A stretch of 64,000 nucleotides of DNA from Stenotrophomonas sp. ASS1 (GTDB taxonomy: Bacteria > Pseudomonadota > Gammaproteobacteria > Xanthomonadales > Xanthomonadaceae): contig NZ_CP031167.1 of assembly GCF_004346925.1 (NCBI RefSeq), positions 2,748,001 to 2,812,000 of the forward strand, in the 5' to 3' direction. A program made the translations under genes and the position numbers. The notes under the pieces were generated by a model. That model was not told the DNA's origin. It was given only the letters and a program-made list of their open reading frames with translations, and made no database searches. Of the stretch, positions 61,310 to 64,000 are shown piece by piece (positions within the stretch are counted from its first letter, which is position 1; each line of letters begins with the position of its first letter).

Positions 61310-62515
61310 TCAGGGCACGGCCACCGGATAGGAGCCGAGTACCTTGATCTGTGCCGAGTGCGCTTCCAGTTCGGCCAGCGCGGCCTGCATCGGCGCATCG
61401 TCGATGTGGCCGGCCAGGTCGATGAAGAAGCCGTATTCCCACTTGCCGTGGTGCGACGGCCGCGACTCGATGCGGTTCATGCTGATGCCGTGGCGGGCGA
61501 ACGGACTGAGCACGTCGAACAGCGCACCGGGCTTGTCATGGATGAACACCAGCACCGAGGTGCGGTCGTGGCCGGAGGTCGGGAAGATATTCCGGCCCAC
61601 CACCAGGAAGCGGGTGGTGTTGTCGGCGTCGTTCTGGATCGGCTTGGTGACCACCTTCTTCAGGCCGTAAACATGGCCGGCACTCTCGCCACCGATGGCC
61701 GCTGCGTCGTCGGCGTTGCGCGCACGACGCGCACCTTCGGCATTGCTCGAGACCGGAATCTTCTCGGCCTTGGGCAGGTTGGCGCGCAGCCACGCCGAGG
61801 TCTGCATGAACGACTGCGGATGCGCGTAGATGCGCTCGATGTCCTCGATCCGGCCACTGCGCGACATCAGGTACTGCTGCACGCGCAGTTCCACTTCGCC
61901 ACAGATCTTCAGGTTGGAGGTCAGGAACATGTCCAGGGTGATCTGGATGGTGCCCTGCCCCGAATTCTCCACCGGCACCACGCCGAAATCGGCGTTGCCC
62001 GCTTCCACTTCCTGGAACACTTCTTCGATGCTGGCCATCGGCAGGCCCAGCGCCGAGCGGCCGAAGTGCTTGAGCACGGCCTGCTGGCTGAAGGTGCCTT
62101 CCGGGCCGAGGTAGCCGATCTTCAGCGGCTCCTGCTGGGCCAGGCAGGCCGACATGATCTCGCGGTAGACGTGCACCAGCAGCTCATCGCTGAGCGGGCC
62201 TTCGTTGCGGTCCACCACCATGCGCAGCACCTGCGCTTCGCGCTCGGGGCGGTAGTAGTCGACGGCAGCGGCCAGCTTGCCCTTGGCCTTGCCGACCTGG
62301 TGGGCGAAACGTGCGCGCTCGGCGATCAGGCTCTGGATGTCGCGGTCGATCTGGTCGATCTTCGAGCGCACATCGGCCAGCGCCAGCGGCGCCAGGGTGG
62401 GCGCCGGATTCGACGCAGCCTTGGACGTGCTCTTGCCCTTGGCCTTGGTGGAGGCGCTGTCCTTGGCCGGTTCGGCCTTCTTCGGCGCCTTCTTGCTGGA
62501 TTTGCTGCTTGCCAT
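61310..62515 (-). CDS. pheA: Bifunctional chorismate mutase/prephenate dehydratase
   Basis: A 401-residue enzyme of phenylalanine synthesis. A Lys/Ala/Ser-rich N-terminal extension of ~40 residues (KKAPKKAEPAKDSASTKAKG) precedes the chorismate mutase helix (~48-130; VRSKIDQIDRDIQSLIAERA). The prephenate dehydratase follows (GYLGPEGTFSQQAVLKHFG, DNTTRFLVVG), then the ACT domain with the ESRP feedback motif (GISMNRIESRPS). The extension is unusual for PheA and may be non-functional. Positioned between serC (51 bp upstream) and aroA. Confidence 0.97.
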   Translation of the reverse strand: MASSKSSKKAPKKAEPAKDSASTKAKGKSTSKAASNPAPTLAPLALADVRSKIDQIDRDIQSLIAERARFAHQVGKAKGKLAAAVDYYRPEREAQVLRMVVDRNEGPLSDELLVHVYREIMSACLAQQEPLKIGYLGPEGTFSQQAVLKHFGRSALGLPMASIEEVFQEVEAGNADFGVVPVENSGQGTIQITLDMFLTSNLKICGEVELRVQQYLMSRSGRIEDIERIYAHPQSFMQTSAWLRANLPKAEKIPVSSNAEGARRARNADDAAAIGGESAGHVYGLKKVVTKPIQNDADNTTRFLVVGRNIFPTSGHDRTSVLVFIHDKPGALFDVLSPFARHGISMNRIESRPSHHGKWEYGFFIDLAGHIDDAPMQAALAELEAHSAQIKVLGSYPVAVP

Positions 62516-62566
62516 CGGAATTCCCTGTTGCGGGGCACGCACCCGACGGTGCGCGCCGTTCATTGC

Positions 62567-63652
62567 TCAGCCGTGACGCTGCTGGAAATCGGCCATGAAG
62601 GCGACCAGCGCCTCGGCCCCGGCCAGCGGCATGGCGTTGTACAGCGAAGCACGGATGCCGCCGACCACCTTGTGGCCCTTCAGCGCCAGCAGGCCAGCGG
62701 CCTTGGCTTCGGCGACGAAGCGGGCGTCGAGTTCGGCATCGGGCAGGAAGAACGGAATGTTCATGCGCGAACGGGCCGCATGTGCGACTTCATTGCGGTA
62801 GAAGCCGCCGGAGCCGTCGATGGCGCCGTACACCAGCGCGGACTTGGCGGCGTTGCGCTTGGCGAATTCGGTCACGCCGCCCTCGGCCAGCATCCACTTG
62901 AACACCAGGCCGGCCAGATACCAGTTCCAGGTCGGCGGCGTGTTGAGCATCGAATCGCGGGCGACGTGCGAGCGGTAATCGAAGATGTCCGCGCGCGGCT
63001 GGCCACTGCGCTCGAGCAGGTCGCGGCGGATGATCATCACCGCGATGCCGACCGGGCCCAGGTTCTTCTGCGCGCCGGCGTAGATCACGCCGTAACGGCG
63101 CACGTCCAGCGGTTCGCTGGCGATGGACGAACTGAAATCGGCGATCAACGGGACGTTGCCGGTATCGGGCACATCACGGAACTCGACGCCATGGATGGTC
63201 TCGTTGGCAGTGATGTGCACGTAGGCGGCATCGGGTGACAGCTGCCAATCGGCACGCGCCGGCAGTTCGCGGTAGCCGTTGGCCTCGCTGCTGGCGGCGA
63301 TGTTGACATCAACGTAGACACCGGCCTGCTTGACCGCCGTCTTGCCCCAGTGACCACTGACCACGTAATCGGCACGCTGGCCGGGGGTGGCGAAGTTGAG
63401 CGGGATCAGCGCCTGCTGGGTGGTGGCACCACCGGACAGGAACAGCACCGCATAGTCTTCGGGGATATCGAGCAGTCGACGCAGGTCGGCCTCGGCCTCG
63501 GCGGCCACGGACATGAACTCCGCGCCGCGATGGCTCATTTCCACGATCGAGGCACCGGTACCGTGCCAGTCCAGCATTTCCGCCTGCGCCTGGCGCAGGA
63601 CCGATTCCGGCAAGGTTGCAGGGCCGGCACTGAAGTTGAACGCGCGCGTCAT
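62567..63652 (-). CDS. serC: Phosphoserine aminotransferase
   Basis: A 361-residue PLP enzyme of serine and pyridoxine synthesis. Starts [19 protein letters not shown], contains [31 protein letters not shown], the PLP Lys in [12 protein letters not shown], and C-terminal [19 protein letters not shown] longer frame to 63694 is rejected. First gene of the serC-pheA-aroA group. Confidence 0.98.
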   Translation of the reverse strand: MTRAFNFSAGPATLPESVLRQAQAEMLDWHGTGASIVEMSHRGAEFMSVAAEAEADLRRLLDIPEDYAVLFLSGGATTQQALIPLNFATPGQRADYVVSGHWGKTAVKQAGVYVDVNIAASSEANGYRELPARADWQLSPDAAYVHITANETIHGVEFRDVPDTGNVPLIADFSSSIASEPLDVRRYGVIYAGAQKNLGPVGIAVMIIRRDLLERSGQPRADIFDYRSHVARDSMLNTPPTWNWYLAGLVFKWMLAEGGVTEFAKRNAAKSALVYGAIDGSGGFYRNEVAHAARSRMNIPFFLPDAELDARFVAEAKAAGLLALKGHKVVGGIRASLYNAMPLAGAEALVAFMADFQQRHG

Positions 63653-63760
63653 GTCACACCTGTGGGGCAAGACCCCTAGTATGCCGCAGTGCACCAGCCT
63701 TGCGGCCTAGTGCGGCAAGGGAAATTTGGTTTCATTGGAATCCATTGGCGACGCGACCGG

Positions 63761-63830
63761 GTAGTGCCGGCCGCTGGCCGGCAACCTCATGGATTCGGGG
63801 CGGCGGCTGCCGGCCAGCGGCCGGCACTAC
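63761..63830. repeat. Head-to-head pair of GTAG-headed palindromes
   Basis: GTAGTGCCGGCCGCTGGCCGGCA at 63761-63783 is mirrored by TGCCGGCCAGCGGCCGGCACTAC at 63808-63830 around a 24-bp spacer. This is a perfect SMAG-like dimer between serC and the partial gene at the end. Confidence 0.9.
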
Positions 63831-63846
63831 CGTCACCGCGCGACCA

Positions 63847-64000
63847 TCAGCGCGCGCCGAACCAGAGCAGCAGGCTGAGCAGTGCGGCCAGCAGCAGCGC
63901 ACTCACCAGCAGCCACGGCCAGCGCCGGACCTTGCGCGGCGCGGCCGGCAGCACCGGGGTCTGTTCGGCCTCCTGGCTGGACTCGTCTTCCGCAGGCAGC
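63847..64000 (-). CDS. C-terminal part of a membrane-anchored hypothetical protein
   Basis: The window ends inside this gene. The visible 50 residues are an acidic/Pro linker (LPAEDESSQEAEQTPVLPAA), a basic patch (RKVRRW) and a single C-terminal helix (PWLLVSALLLAALLSLLLWF) ending GAR. It is a tail-anchored or C-terminally anchored protein of unknown family. Confidence 0.7.
   Translation of the reverse strand, partial: LPAEDESSQEAEQTPVLPAAPRKVRRWPWLLVSALLLAALLSLLLWFGAR

Noticed and set aside
60710..63238. Plus-strand 842-codon frame across aroA, pheA and serC
   Set aside because: Antisense to three recognisable core genes.

Overview
The window looks like a chromosomal segment of a high-GC gammaproteobacterium of the Xanthomonadaceae, most likely the Stenotrophomonas maltophilia complex. 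The evidence is a complete Xanthomonadales-type bacterial-killing type IV secretion system (X-T4SS) with a large VirB7 lipoprotein, a separate effector/immunity pair whose effector carries an XVIPCD-type C-terminus, GTAG-headed palindromic repeats of the SMAG type, and the serC-pheA-aroA order. Everything here was read by eye from sequence; no database search was run.

Region 1 (1-15411, minus strand): X-T4SS locus in the order virD4, virB7-virB8-virB9-virB10-virB11, virB1, virB2-virB3-virB4, a VirB5-position gene, virB6. Behind virB6 lies an unusual tail: a DUF4189 exported protein, a small ORF, a second frameshifted DUF4189 gene, and a duplicated 3' end of virB6 with a different C-terminal sequence. 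This resembles an array of alternative C-terminal/small-gene modules.

Region 2 (15641-34946): accessory and metabolic genes. They include an MFS exporter; a MerR regulator divergent from an Old Yellow Enzyme with a textbook 19-bp-spaced promoter; small membrane, lipo- and zinc-ribbon proteins; a soluble PAS hybrid histidine kinase; a TetR regulator divergent from an FAD monooxygenase; a TonB-dependent siderophore receptor behind a Fur-like palindrome; and a two-component system followed by a MacAB-type ABC efflux pump, a BA14K-like protein and an EF-hand protein.

Region 3 (35062-42888): a cysteine-rich secreted mini-protein, the X-T4SS effector with its lipoprotein immunity partner (both minus strand), an HxlR regulator divergent from an AcuI/YhdH-type reductase, small hypotheticals, and a HelD-like superfamily 1 helicase with a C-terminal zinc finger.

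Region 4 (42843-53230): a decayed, apparently lower-GC mobile island abutting tRNA-Ser(UGA). It holds a 3'-truncated gene coupled to a CoiA-like nuclease, an HNH endonuclease whose start codon sits beside a G10 tract, a ribbon-helix-helix protein, a YeeR-like membrane protein with a small companion, a broken glycine-zipper lipoprotein and a broken ArdC antirestriction gene. Several long G/C homopolymers occur, and most of the identifiable frameshifts fall in G runs. No integrase or second att site was found.

Region 5 (53230-64000): core genome. tRNA-Ser, a DUF4241/ankyrin-like protein, a LysR regulator divergent from an azoreductase, an SH3-like protein, palindromic repeats, serS, two TonB-like proteins, and the serC-pheA-aroA cluster (minus strand), ending in a partial membrane-anchored protein.

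Functionally, the main theme is interbacterial competition: the secretion machine in region 1 and an effector/immunity pair about 20 kb away in region 3. A nuclease-rich island in region 4 may have a defence role.
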